Position numbers and translations under genes: made by a program. A stretch of DNA of 64,000 bases from Sinorhizobium sp. B11 (lineage in GTDB: Bacteria > Pseudomonadota > Alphaproteobacteria > Rhizobiales > Rhizobiaceae): NCBI GenBank assembly GCA_039725955.1, contig CP091033.1:992001-1056000 (forward strand), in the 5' to 3' direction. The notes beneath the pieces were generated by a model. That model did no database searches and was not told the origin of the DNA. It saw only the letters and a program-made list of their open reading frames with translations. Shown piece after piece: positions 19,217 through 29,204 of this stretch; the stretch's first letter is position 1, and each line of letters begins with the position of its first letter.

Positions 19217-20464
19217 ATGGACAGTGTTTCAAGACGCAAAGCTCTCGCGCTTGGCGGGCTTGGTGGCGCTGCCATCGTAACAATAACCGCGAGAGCTGCC
19301 TCCGTTGGCAATCCTGATCGCCCGTCCGAGTGCGCGGTGAATGCCAATCCAACCGGCTTAGATGATTCTGGCCCCGAGAATCCAGCACTAGGAGATCAGC
19401 TTCCCGCTTTTCAAGGCCCTCCTTCAACGGACGTCGGAGACACGCAACTGTTCTGGTCTTCTTTCAACAACGCTCCCAAGAGGGTTCAGAACGGCGGTTG
19501 GGCACGACAGGTCACCAAGGCTGATTTCGCCATTTCGGATGCGGTATCCGGTGTAAACATGCGTCTTGGACCGGGCGGCGTAAGGGAGATGCACTGGCAT
19601 CGAGCTGCAGAGTGGGCAATGATGACCAACGGGCGTTGCCGAATAACGGTTCTTGACGCCAAAGGCCGCGCATACGTCCAAGACGTCGGGCCTGGGGACC
19701 TTTGGTACTTTCCGGCCGGCTTCCCCCATTCATTACAAGGACTAGGCCCGGACGGCTGCGAGTTCGTGATCGTATTCGACGAGGGCGATCAATCAGAGTA
19801 CGGAACGCTTCTTCTCACCGACTGGATGGCCCATACCTCGCCGGAGCTCCTTGCGAAAAACTTTGGGATCCCACAGGAAGCCTTCAAATCAATACCTCTG
19901 AAAGACCTTTGGATTTTCCAAGGTAAAGAACCGGGATCGCTGCCATTGGATAAGGAGGCTGTCGCATCGGCCGGATTGCCGGAACATGCTTTCACCTATC
20001 GACTAGAGGCGTCGACGCCGTTCAGACAGAACTCCTCTGGAACGCTACATATTGCCGATAGTAGCTCCTTCACCGTCTCGAAGACAATCGCTGCGGCGAT
20101 AGAAACCATCAAACCGGGCGCGGTCCGTGAAATGCACTGGCATCCCAACTCGGACGAGTGGCAGTACTGGCTGCAGGGACGAGGTCGCATGACCGTGTTC
20201 GATGCAGGCCCACGCAGTCAGACGGCCGACTTCCACGCGGGCGACATTGGTTACGTCAAAAAGAGCCAAGGCCATATCATAGAAAACACCGGCACAACCG
20301 ATCTCAAATTTGTGGCCGTCTTCAAGGTGGCCGAATACCAGGAGGTAGGATTGTCATCCTGGCTGTCGCACACGCCGCCGTCGCTTGTCGCACAACATCT
20401 GAACATGGATCCCAAAGACATCGAACGGATATCGCGAAACCGGCCCGGAATCATGCCCAGATAA
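19217..20464 (+). CDS. Oxalate decarboxylase (bicupin), Tat-exported
   Basis: 415-residue bicupin that converts oxalate to formate and CO2 using Mn. The N terminus SRRKALALGGLGGAAIVTI is a Tat-type signal, implying periplasmic location. Cupin 1 has MHWHRAAEWAMM and PHSLQG; cupin 2 has MHWHPNSDEWQYW and QGHIIEN, supplying the His/His/Glu/His metal sites in both halves. Bacillus OxdC has an active-site lid SENST between strand and DW; the same position here reads SEYGT, keeping the catalytic Glu but changing its neighbours. It could therefore have altered decarboxylase/oxidase balance (inference). The start is fixed by GGAGGGG eight bases upstream of ATG 19217. It heads a run of small-acid metabolism genes. 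Confidence 0.92.
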   Translation: MDSVSRRKALALGGLGGAAIVTITARAASVGNPDRPSECAVNANPTGLDDSGPENPALGDQLPAFQGPPSTDVGDTQLFWSSFNNAPKRVQNGGWARQVTKADFAISDAVSGVNMRLGPGGVREMHWHRAAEWAMMTNGRCRITVLDAKGRAYVQDVGPGDLWYFPAGFPHSLQGLGPDGCEFVIVFDEGDQSEYGTLLLTDWMAHTSPELLAKNFGIPQEAFKSIPLKDLWIFQGKEPGSLPLDKEAVASAGLPEHAFTYRLEASTPFRQNSSGTLHIADSSSFTVSKTIAAAIETIKPGAVREMHWHPNSDEWQYWLQGRGRMTVFDAGPRSQTADFHAGDIGYVKKSQGHIIENTGTTDLKFVAVFKVAEYQEVGLSSWLSHTPPSLVAQHLNMDPKDIERISRNRPGIMPR

Positions 20465-20570
20465 GGTTAGGCGGTTCCGCCACCACCAATCACTCCGAGC
20501 ACGTCTGTGCTCTGCATTAGTCTCGATGTCGGGCTTTATTCGGCATCCCAAATGACACGGAGATACCGAG

Positions 20571-21368
20571 ATGCTTATTGGCTACACCGTACCGCTTACC
20601 CCCGAAGGCAAGTCCTCGGCAACGCCCCCGCCACCCTGGCACTACTCGAGCGAGTGCATCGCGATAGAATACTGGGCCGACCGTGCGGCCATAGCCGCTT
20701 TGTTGCCGCCGGGCATGTCGCCTGACGTGCAATCTGCGGGCAGAGCATTCTTTTGGTTCTTAGACTGGCAGTTCACAGGCTCCAACGATGAGCATACGGA
20801 TCCGGCGCGCTACCAGTATCGCGAAGCGTTCGTCCTCGTCGAGGCTCGTCTCGACGATCGCCCTGTTAATTTCTGCCCCTACATTTTCGTCGACAACGAC
20901 GCCGCGATCGCCCGCGGCTGGATCCAGGGCTATCCCAAGAAGCTTGGCAGCATCTTTCAGACCCGAAGCTTCTCCGCTCAAAGTCCTGCAGCCTGCCCTC
21001 TTGCCCCAGGTAGCCGGTTCGGAGCAAGCGTGGCCGCTCATGGAGAGCGAATGGCAACCGCGCGGATTCAGCTCGAGGAGAAGGTGGATCCCGCCACGGT
21101 ATTTAGCAGGCCCACAACGATCCGCCGCTACTTCCCGAATTTGACCGCCGGCCGACAGGACAAACCTGCAGTGAACGAACTGACCCTGTCGAAGATGGAC
21201 AACCTCAACTTCTCAGACTTCTGGGCCGGTTCGGCGGAACTGACCATCCCTGAAGTTCAGGGGGAAGACATGCACGCGCTCAGGCCGCTGAAGGTTGGCC
21301 GCGGTTACCGCTTCGGTATGGCCTACTCGGTTACCGACCTTCCGATCCTTAAGAATTACGTTGCCTGA
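20571..21368 (+). CDS. Acetoacetate decarboxylase family protein
   Basis: 265-residue ADC-fold protein. The catalytic Schiff-base Lys lies in [17 protein letters not shown], the family hallmark, preceded by the conserved [13 protein letters not shown] and [11 protein letters not shown]. Classical members decarboxylate acetoacetate to acetone; many homologues act on other 2- or 3-keto acids, so the substrate is not certain. It follows oxdC by 106 bases and precedes the PoxB-type gene by 62, likely one transcription unit. Confidence 0.85.
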   Translation: MLIGYTVPLTPEGKSSATPPPPWHYSSECIAIEYWADRAAIAALLPPGMSPDVQSAGRAFFWFLDWQFTGSNDEHTDPARYQYREAFVLVEARLDDRPVNFCPYIFVDNDAAIARGWIQGYPKKLGSIFQTRSFSAQSPAACPLAPGSRFGASVAAHGERMATARIQLEEKVDPATVFSRPTTIRRYFPNLTAGRQDKPAVNELTLSKMDNLNFSDFWAGSAELTIPEVQGEDMHALRPLKVGRGYRFGMAYSVTDLPILKNYVA

Positions 21369-21430
21369 CTGGCAAGACTTGCTGGCGGCTCGCCCGTTCA
21401 GCCCATCGAAACCCGAAGAGGACGACTGGC

Positions 21431-23152
21431 ATGAGCAAAACCGCGGCCGATTATATGGCCCTCACCCTTGCCGAGATGGGCGTCAAACGGATCTACGGCG
21501 TGGTCGGAGACTCCCTTAACGGTTTCAGCGACGCCTTGAGGCGCCTGGAAACCATTGCCTGGATCCATGTTCGTCATGAGGAAGGAGCAGCATTCGCTGC
21601 GGCGGCCGAGGCACACGTGACCGGTGAACTGGCTGTCTGCGCCGGGAGTTGCGGGCCGGGAAACCTCCATCTGATCAACGGCCTGTTCGATGCACAACGC
21701 AGTGGTGTTCCGGTCCTGGCCATAGCCGCGCATATACCGAGCACGGAGATCGGGATCGACTACTTCCAAGCGACACATCCAGAGACACTCTTCAAAGAAT
21801 GCGCTCACTACGTGGAACTGGTGAGCCAGGCCGACCAATTGCCGCAAGTCCTAGCACGCGCTATTAGGGTAGCTGTCGGACAAAAGGGGGTCGCAGTTGT
21901 CGTAATCCCCGGCGATGTCGCTCTGCAATCTTTATCAGCTCCGATTCCGAAGTGGTTTGCGCCTGCAGATTCGGTCATCATGCCGGCCGACGATCAGCTC
22001 GGACGCCTCGCGGACCTCCTTAATGATAGCAAGCGTGTGACGATGCTATGTGGAGCCGGTTGCAAGGGAGCCCACAGCGAGGTGGTCGAACTCGCCGGCC
22101 TCTTGCAGGCGCCCATCGTCCACGCCTTGCGCGGCAAGGAATTCGTGGAGCACGACAATCCGTTCGACGTCGGAATGACGGGTTTCCTTGGGTTCGCCTC
22201 GGGTTACTGGGCAATGAAGAATTGTGACACGCTCCTCATGGTCGGGACAGATTTTCCATATCGGCAATTCCTCCCCACAGACGTGAAGATCGCACAAGTC
22301 GACATTCGGGCGGCCGCACTCGGGAACCGTTGCAATCTCGATATTGGCGTGCTGGGATCAACCGGACCTACCCTACGGTCGTTGCTTCCGAGGATCAAAG
22401 CTAAGGTTGATTCGGCACATCTCGATGATGCGCTCTCAGACTATCGAAAAGCTCGTTCGGACCTTGACGCACTCGCGGAGAACGGACCGTCGACCAGATA
22501 CATCCATCCGCAATATGTGAACCGTCTCGCAAGCGAACTTGCTGACGACGATGCAATATTTACCTGCGACGTGGGCACGCCAGTTGCATGGGCTGCTCGC
22601 TACCTCAAGTTCAATGGGCGACGTCGTCTCGTTGGCTCATTCAATCATGGATCCATGGCGAATGGGATGTTGCACGCGATCGGCGCTCAAGCAGCGTTCC
22701 CCGGCAGGCAGGTCATCTCCATGTCCGGTGACGGAGGCTTTTCGATGATGATGGGCGAGTTCGTTACGCTCATCCAGCAGAAGCTACCCGTGAAGGTAAT
22801 CGTTCTCAACAACGGAACGTTGGGGTTCGTTGAGATGGAAATGAAGGCATCCGGCTTTCTCGACACCGGATGCGAGTTGATCAACCCCAACTTTGCGTCC
22901 ATGGCCGAAGCGATGGGCGTGAAAGGCGTCCGCGTTGAATCTCCCCATGACCTGAAAGAAGCAATGTAGGAGGTCTTGGCCCATCACGGCCCTGCCCTTC
23001 TCGATGTCGTCAGCGCTCGACAGGAACTTGTCATGCCACCCGCGACTAGCATGAAAGACGCCCACAAGTTTGGAATGTTCATGTTGCAAGCGGTGCTCGA
23101 CGGTAGAGCGGGCGAAATAATCGATCTCGCGAAGAAGAACCTGCTTCGCTAG
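21431..23152 (+). pseudogene. PoxB-type thiamine-diphosphate enzyme with one in-frame amber codon
   Basis: The frame would encode 573 residues, the usual length of pyruvate oxidase/dehydrogenase (PoxB), a ThDP- and FAD-dependent enzyme turning pyruvate into acetate and CO2. The catalytic Glu is in [20 protein letters not shown], and the ThDP motif is [12 protein letters not shown] with the following LNNG. A TAG at 22967 stops translation after residue 512 (KEAM-stop-EVLAHHGPALLDVV). The same frame then continues with a normal C terminus, including a membrane-binding-like tail, to the stop at 23152. One C-to-T change in CAG would explain it. The truncated product lacks about 60 C-terminal residues. 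Confidence 0.9.
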
Positions 23153-23189
23153 TCGTTACCCATCAGTACTCGGAAACCGGAGCTGCTGT

Positions 23190-23579
23190 ATGCCGCTGTA
23201 TACGATCATGACGCAGAGAAACTACCTCGACCAAGCCAGGAAGGCGTCTCTCGCGGGACAATTGACTAATCTCCACTCAGAGTTTTCAGGCGTGCCGACC
23301 GAGTGGGTGCACATCGTCTTCCAAGACTTCGAGCCAGGTAGCGGCTTCAGCGCAGGCCTACCCGCGCCCACCGTCAGTCTGACGGCGAACATACGCAGTG
23401 GGCGAACGAACGAGTACAAGCGCGAACTCCTAGCCCATATTTGGAAACTTCTGCAGGCAGCTACCAACGCCCCTGATGATCAGATCGTGATCGGATTGCT
23501 GGAAGTGGGCGCGAATAATGCGATGGAGATGGGCAAGATCATGCCTGACATCGCTAGAACGACGGACGTGGGCCCATGA
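23190..23579 (+). CDS. Tautomerase-superfamily protein
   Basis: 129-residue protein starting MPLYTIMTQRNY. Pro-2 becomes the N-terminal catalytic base after Met removal, as in 4-oxalocrotonate tautomerase and the cis-CaaD/MSAD branch. The length (about 130, twice the 4-OT unit) and the VHIVFQDFEPG segment fit the fused-domain members. These act on enol/keto or halogenated small acids. It lies 37 bases after the PoxB-type gene and probably belongs to the same operon. Its substrate is not identifiable. Confidence 0.8.
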   Translation: MPLYTIMTQRNYLDQARKASLAGQLTNLHSEFSGVPTEWVHIVFQDFEPGSGFSAGLPAPTVSLTANIRSGRTNEYKRELLAHIWKLLQAATNAPDDQIVIGLLEVGANNAMEMGKIMPDIARTTDVGP

Positions 23580-23844
23580 GAGCGTTTGGCTTGCGCACAG
23601 CGGATCCGACAAATCGAAAGGCTAATGCCTACGAAAGGGTCACGGGTGACATGCATGCTACCCTTACTGCACTGGCTGGAATCAGTCGGGCAAACCGTCC
23701 TGCTCGGACACTAACTGAGCGGCGTGTATTTCCCCACGCCAGCTGTCAAAAGGAAGCTGGTGATTATCGGTTTAGCTCGACGAGCGTTCAACAAGCGATG
23801 CAGGAGATCGTGCGCCAGCTCCCGCAGAAATGGCCGTCAGCTCT

Positions 23845-24429
23845 TGAACTTTGTCGGTCTGGAGCTTCGCGGGATACGATCATCTGGGCCATATCGAGTT
23901 GGACGGCGACGCGGTAGCGATGCTACGGCCGGACCGGCCTCATTGGCACGTTCTTTAGTACAATCTGATCAAGATCGATCTCCTCTGCGGCGGCCTACCC
24001 TGTTGGGCATTCTCCGAAGGAGGCGCTGGTCGTGGAAGAGACAATACTCGAGACCACCTTCTTCTGGTAGGCGCTCGCAATGTGCGGGAGATACGGCCAA
24101 CAGCCTTCCTTTCGAGAACGTTCGCGGAGCATTTTTCGGAAAGCATGCGGACCAGGGCACGGCTCTTTAACGGAGCTGGGCGAGACGGCTACAAGTGCTG
24201 ATTGCAGAAGGTAACACCCAAGGCATGGTGTCCCCCAAACCGACCACGCGTCATGTTTGCCGGAATGGATCAACAACACCGCAGGCAATTTAAAACGCCC
24301 GGCGCACTACCGAGACGTCGGACCAAAGTGGGCGACGTGCGCGGTGGTCGTTGGGATTTCGAGTGCATGGGGAGCAAGGATTCAGTGGCGCAGCAGATTG
24401 GCAACGCGGTGGCTCCGCGAGTGGTCTAA
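23845..24429 (+). pseudogene. Cytosine-5 DNA methyltransferase remnant
   Basis: Scattered over all three plus frames are the ordered motifs of a C5 methyltransferase: a motif I-II region GYDHLGHIELDGDAVAMLRP followed by RPHWHVL and a TAG; the catalytic motif IV region DLLCGGLPCWAFSEGG with the PC dipeptide; RDNTRD; VREIRPTAF then FENVRG; the target-domain-side PPNRPRVMFAG; and the terminal QIGNAVAPRVV, stop 24429. The order and spacing match one gene of about 330 codons with large deletions and several frameshifts. No restriction-enzyme gene was recognised next to it. It is dead. Confidence 0.82.
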
Positions 24430-24730
24430 CCGATGGCCTGGCGACCTACCGGGCTCTGGAAGACGGCGGTTTCGACATCGAAGCAATCCTCTGGCCGCCA
24501 AAAACAGAAACGAACGCTCTCGCTTGCATTGATTCGCCGCCGCTTGATGCAACCGTCTCGATCTTGGAGAGCGCCTGGACGTAGTGATCATGCTGTCGCG
24601 CGTCGCCCTGGCCGGCACCGTTGCAATAGGCCAACCGAACGATGTACCGATACCACCCTTGCGGATAGTTGTTTGGAGGGCCATCCCGGGCGAACACTTG
24701 GGTACCAGCACAATAAAGCAGGAGCCTTTC
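24430..24730. other. No gene recognised
   Basis: About 300 bases. A plus-frame tail reads DGLATYRALEDGGFDIEAIL and looks protein-like, but it has no start and no family I can name. Probably more decayed coding sequence, continuing the methyltransferase wreck. Confidence 0.4.
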
Positions 24731-25078
24731 ATGAGCATGATTGCATCCGCCGGCTCGACGAACTCTCATCGGGTGAAGTTCGGCGCCGCGTCGGCGCCCA
24801 TCAGACGGAGCGGAGGAGCACTGGTGGGCCTCTTCTCGGTATCGGTGGCTTTCCTTGCAGGATGCACACCCAAAGCAAGCCCCTCCCTGCCTCTGTTTGG
24901 AGCCTTCTTCCCCTCCTGGCTTCTCTGCGCGGTGATTGGGGTGATCGGCTCGGTTGTCGTTCGGGCCATCTTCGTCTCCACTGGCATGGATGACCAGCTT
25001 CCATTGCGGTCGATCGTGTATGTCTGCGTAGCAGCAACGATCGCCTTCGGGGTATCGCTTTTTGTATATGGACGCTGA
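24731..25078 (+). CDS. ytcA: YtcA-like lipoprotein/membrane protein
   Basis: 115-residue protein. A hydrophobic segment ends in a lipobox (VAFLAGC), followed by PSLPLFGAFFPSWLLCAVIG and a second helix near the C terminus (SIVYVCVAATIAFGVSLFVY). This layout matches YtcA, the small companion of MdtNOP-type efflux systems. The start is ATG 24731 with CAGGAG six bases before it. It ends two bases before the mdtN-like gene, so the three genes form one operon. Its biochemical role is unknown. Confidence 0.75.
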   Translation: MSMIASAGSTNSHRVKFGAASAPIRRSGGALVGLFSVSVAFLAGCTPKASPSLPLFGAFFPSWLLCAVIGVIGSVVVRAIFVSTGMDDQLPLRSIVYVCVAATIAFGVSLFVYGR

Positions 25079-25080
25079 CC

Positions 25081-26128
25081 ATGGAGGCCTCAGCGTATGC
25101 CGATAAGAGGAGCATCTTTGGAATCATCGCAACGTGCGCTCTAATCATTCCGGGGATCGCTTTAAGTTGGCTCTACTACCAGCATTCCGTGACCAATCCT
25201 CTATCAGACGACGCCATACTCACGGCTGATACGGTCAATGTCGCGTCACAAGTCACCGGTCAGATCAACCAGCTCTCCGTCACCGAAAATCAGAAAGTCC
25301 AACGAGGAGATCTTCTGATCACCATAGACCCGCTTCCCTACCAACTTGCGGTGGACCAGGCACAAGCTGATTTACGAGTGGCGGAGGCTGCCAGAGATAC
25401 CCAGGCCAGGAATATCGGGGGTCAGCAATCCAGCGCTCAAGTCGCAACCGAGCAGATTACGCGGGCGCAGGAAGACCTTGACCTTGCAGAGCAGTCATTG
25501 GCCCGTCTCACTGCCCTTTTTTCCATGCTGCGTTAGCAAGCAGCAAGTGGATAACGCGCGGACTGCGAGAGATAATGCTAAAATCGCGGTTGAGCAGGCG
25601 AAGAACCAGTCCCAAGCAGCGACGATCGTCGTCAACACGCTCGACTCCGCCAACGCCTCGGTGCAATCCAGTCAAGCTGCTCTCGCGATAGCTCGACATA
25701 ACCTCGCGTACACCACGATCCGGGCGTCTCACGATGGCCGAGTGGTGGGTGTCACCACATCGACCGGTCAGGTCGTCGGCGCGGGACAGCCAATCTTTAC
25801 GCTTATAAACACCGAAAACTGGTACGCGTCCGCGTCGTTTTCGGAGGTCGAACTCACTAACATCAAGGTTGGAAGCTGTGCGACCGTCTATGTTCTCTCC
25901 GACCGATCCCGCCCTATTAAGGGGAAGGTCGATGGGATCGGCTGGGGAGTGACGTCTGACGAACTCGTCAATTCTCCACAGGCGCTGCCCTCCGTCCCGA
26001 AGACCCTGAACTGGGTCAGGCTCGAGCAACGCTTTCCAGTCAGAATTAAGCTGATAGACCCGCCGGAGCAGCTCACTCGCATAGGAGCTTCTGCCGTCGT
26101 TGTGGTGCATCATGACCAAAGCTGCTGA
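25081..26128 (+). pseudogene. mdtN: HlyD-family efflux adaptor (MdtN-like), T6 frameshift
   Basis: Adaptor of about 348 residues split over two frames. The first half has a membrane helix, LTADTVNVASQVTGQINQLS (lipoyl half) and GDLLITIDPLPYQLAVDQAQ. After LARLTALF the frame fails at T6 (25517-25522). With one T fewer the sequence continues PCCVSKQQVDNARTARDNA, a coiled coil, LAYTTIRASHDGRVVGV and the barrel with LINTENWYASASFSEVEL, to stop 26128. It overlaps the mdtO-like gene by 17 bases. This is the EmrA/AaeA-like adaptor class that partners FUSC exporters. A read error in the T run is as likely as real loss. Confidence 0.85.
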
Positions 26129-28031
26129 ATGGCGTCCGGTTCGATTGGTGAAGCATCTGGTAGATGACCTCGCGCCGTTCCCTGGACGACTCGCGATTAC
26201 TTGGCGGGTCTCAGTTCTCACCGCATTGGTAGCCGCTGTCGCGATGTCGCTTCAGACGCCCGAGGTGGCGGTGAGTTGCTATCTAGTGACATTTGTCATG
26301 AAACCCGACAGCAGCGCGAGCGTGGTGGTCGCTCTGACGCTGACATTCGTCATTACCGTCGTCATTGCGCTGGCGACGATCTTGACCGTGCTAACTATAG
26401 GTTCACCGGGCTTGAGGTTGCTCTTGATGGCGACGGTCTCGTTTACGATGCTGTTCCTTGGATCAGCCAGTAAATTGGGACCGACTGGAGGCGTAGTAGC
26501 TCTCATAGTTGCCGACATCCTGTCGCTGATTTACACCGCATCCAGCGGCGAGATCATTACCGAAGGACTTAGGTTTGCATGGGAACTGGTTGCACTCCCC
26601 ATGATGATGATCGTCGCATTCAACATATTACTGGGCCGCTCCACGGTCGCCATTCTCCGTGACAACCTTCTCCATCGGCTTGTGGCAGTGCGAGACGAGC
26701 TCTCGTTCCCAAGCACGACGAGTAGTCAATCTGTGCGCGAACTCCTGCAGCGAGGCAACGCCGAGCCTCTTTCGAAACTCAAATTCGTCCGCTTGTTCCG
26801 TTTGGTGTCGAGCAAGAGGGCGACGCGGATAGAGGATGACATCACGGCATCTTATCAATTGCTGCTTGCTACGTCAGCGATGAAGTCGGAGGAGGGCTCC
26901 ACCGACCGGCAGATGCTTTTCTCCCATGTTGGTCGCGTCGTCGAGGGTCTCAAAACCGGGCAGGCACCGCCACCTCCCCCGCCATTGTCGGATGATGCGA
27001 CGCCGGCCGCTTCGGCCGCATATCGTGCGCTTGCCGCCATGGCCGGCCAGAAGCATTCGCCTTATCGTTTGGGTACCAGCGAGCCATTTTTCGCTAGCGA
27101 TGCTTTCAGAAATCCGGAGCACGTTCGATATGCGCTGAAGACAACTGCAGCCGCTATGACATGCTACGTTCTTTATGCTGGCATTAACTGGGCCGGGATT
27201 CATACGGCGATGATCACCTGCTACGTGGTCTCCTTACGTACGACGGGAGAGACAATTCAGAAACTGGGAATGCGTATACTCGGCTGTTTGATCGGCGCCG
27301 CCATGGGGTTGCTCTCGATCGTCTTCTTGATCCCGCATATGCACTCCATCGGTCACCTCATGCTTCTCGTTTTCGCGGGAACCTTCATCGCCGCGTGGAT
27401 TACCAACGGTGTCGAACGGACTTCGTATGCAGGGATACAAGTTGGCCTGGCCTTTTTTCTTTCAGTCCTCCAAGGCTTCGCACCGGGGATCGACCTCGAG
27501 CTGGCTCGGGATCGAACGATCGGGATCCTCCTCGGCAACACCGTCATGTATCTCGTGGCCACTCGAATTTGGCCTATAGGTACTGAATACGCATTGAGAA
27601 CGAACCTTTCTAAGGCATTGAAGGGACTCGCGTCTCTTGCCCTGATTCCAACAGCTGCGCGGGGACATGCCGCAGCGTTGACTGCCGATATCGGCGGATC
27701 GATAGGAGCGATGCGAAAGTTGTTCAGCCTTCTTCCGCTTGAGCCCGCTTCAGTTCGACCGACAGAGGCTTTGCAAAGCACCCTGCGCCTTATCGCGGAG
27801 GAAGCAGAGATGCTAAGTCGACAGATCTACCTGGCTCGCTCCGATACCCCTGACGCGGCAGAGCGCTTGAGAAAACTCGCAGATCAGGCGAATAGCGACT
27901 TTCTCGATCCCTCGCCCATCAACCGCGAAACCGAAGCCAAGCAACCTTCTCAACCTGAGAGCGCGCCTTTGGATCCAATCGACGCTCAAATCTATCGCAT
28001 GGAAATCCTGATGCGGGATGTCAATCGTTGA
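26112..28031 (+). CDS. mdtO: FUSC-family exporter (MdtO-like)
   Basis: 639-residue inner-membrane protein. Two clusters of about five or six helices (residues 30-180 and 340-490) are separated by a soluble region with a Pro-rich run (QAPPPPPPLS), and a soluble C-terminal tail rich in Glu/Gln follows. This is the fusaric-acid-resistance/aromatic-acid-exporter layout. With YtcA and the adaptor it forms an MdtNO-like pump. No MdtP-type outer-membrane factor follows, so it must use another channel if active. Start ATG 26112 lies inside the end of the adaptor gene. Confidence 0.85.
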   Translation: MTKAAEWRPVRLVKHLVDDLAPFPGRLAITWRVSVLTALVAAVAMSLQTPEVAVSCYLVTFVMKPDSSASVVVALTLTFVITVVIALATILTVLTIGSPGLRLLLMATVSFTMLFLGSASKLGPTGGVVALIVADILSLIYTASSGEIITEGLRFAWELVALPMMMIVAFNILLGRSTVAILRDNLLHRLVAVRDELSFPSTTSSQSVRELLQRGNAEPLSKLKFVRLFRLVSSKRATRIEDDITASYQLLLATSAMKSEEGSTDRQMLFSHVGRVVEGLKTGQAPPPPPPLSDDATPAASAAYRALAAMAGQKHSPYRLGTSEPFFASDAFRNPEHVRYALKTTAAAMTCYVLYAGINWAGIHTAMITCYVVSLRTTGETIQKLGMRILGCLIGAAMGLLSIVFLIPHMHSIGHLMLLVFAGTFIAAWITNGVERTSYAGIQVGLAFFLSVLQGFAPGIDLELARDRTIGILLGNTVMYLVATRIWPIGTEYALRTNLSKALKGLASLALIPTAARGHAAALTADIGGSIGAMRKLFSLLPLEPASVRPTEALQSTLRLIAEEAEMLSRQIYLARSDTPDAAERLRKLADQANSDFLDPSPINRETEAKQPSQPESAPLDPIDAQIYRMEILMRDVNR

Positions 28032-28324
28032 TTCGGTGCGCCGGCAACCGACACTATCGATGGTCGTGTCGATCCTATCCGTAGGTGTGATTTTCCGCTC
28101 CATCATAGGCAGCTAGATTTTGGTCATTAGCGCTTCAGAAGATCAACATTCTCACGACACGAAGCGACAGCCTTAAAGGATACCGCCGGACCTGAATAAG
28201 GCCCACGGACGCCGTCCGTGGCGGCGGCGGCATATTGCCTCCGACCACTGCGCTCGGAGTGTCCGAGCATTCGTACAAGTACCGCCTCCTTCGACCCAAC
28301 CCAACCTGAGAGAAAGCTGTGGAA

Positions 28325-29119
28325 ATGAAAAAACTCAAGACGTATCTGGCGCTCGCATTGGCCCTCCCGCTCGTAGCCCTCGGTGCTCCCGCAAACGCCG
28401 AAACCCTGAAGAACATCGTCCTCGTTCACGGTGCCTGGGTGGATGGATCGGGTTGGAAACCTGTCTATGAAATCCTGACCAGGGAAGGCTTCAACGTTAC
28501 GATGGTTCAAGAGCCCGAGACCTCGTTCGCGGATGATGTCGCTGCGGCGAAGCGTGTCCTCGATATGCAGGAAGGACCCACGCTTTTGGTCGGGCACAGC
28601 TACGGCGGCTCAATCATCACCGAGGCCGGCGTTCATCCGAACGTGTCCGCTCTTGTATATGTGGCGGCCCACGCCCCTGATGTTGGCGAAGACGAAGGTA
28701 CGCTTGGAAAGAAGACGCCAAGCGTACTGGCGAAGACGGAGGGCGCGATCAAAAAGACTCCGGACGGCTACACGTATCTGAACCCAGTGGAATTTCCGAA
28801 GCTGTTCGCCCCCGACATGCCGCATGAGCAAGCTGTGTTCGAATCGCGTTCTCAAGTGCTTGCTGCCGCGGAAGTGTTCACAACGCCGCTGACAGCGGCG
28901 GCCTGGAAGACCAAACCGAGCTGGGCGATCGTCGCGGGCAACGACCAGATCATCAACCCCGATCTGGAGCGCTGGTATTACGAGCGCGCGAAGAGCCACA
29001 CGATCGAGATCAAGGGCGCAAGCCACTCGGTCTATGAATCGCATCCCAAAGAAGTGGCAGAGGTCATCATCGAAGCCGCTCGAAAGGCCGAGACCGAAGC
29101 GAAGTCTGCGAAGAAGTAA
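28325..29119 (+). CDS. Secreted alpha/beta hydrolase
   Basis: 264-residue alpha/beta-fold hydrolase with an N-terminal signal peptide (KTYLALALALPLVALG, cleavage near ANA-ET). Oxyanion-side VLVHGAWVDGSGW, nucleophile elbow GHSYGG with Ser, and the catalytic His in IKGASHSVYESHP are all present; the acid is probably the Asp in AGNDQIINPDLE. It resembles secreted esterase/salicylate-esterase-like EstC proteins, but the substrate is unknown. GTG 28319 is an alternative start. It precedes mdcA by 85 bases; whether it shares the malonate promoter is unclear. Confidence 0.85.
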   Translation: MKKLKTYLALALALPLVALGAPANAETLKNIVLVHGAWVDGSGWKPVYEILTREGFNVTMVQEPETSFADDVAAAKRVLDMQEGPTLLVGHSYGGSIITEAGVHPNVSALVYVAAHAPDVGEDEGTLGKKTPSVLAKTEGAIKKTPDGYTYLNPVEFPKLFAPDMPHEQAVFESRSQVLAAAEVFTTPLTAAAWKTKPSWAIVAGNDQIINPDLERWYYERAKSHTIEIKGASHSVYESHPKEVAEVIIEAARKAETEAKSAKK

Positions 29120-29204
29120 ATTTCGATGAAAGTCGACCGTCGGTGCCGATCTCCCATGTCGCGTCGGCGGTCACCTCTGAGACCCGATTTCCGCAGGAGC
29201 AGAC

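Noticed and set aside
22967..22969. Idea that UAG is read as an amino acid in this organism, because TAG interrupts the PoxB-type gene and the mdcH and methyltransferase relics
   Set aside because: Many intact genes here end at TAG, and the other TAG-bearing genes are also full of frameshifts, so ordinary mutation explains them.
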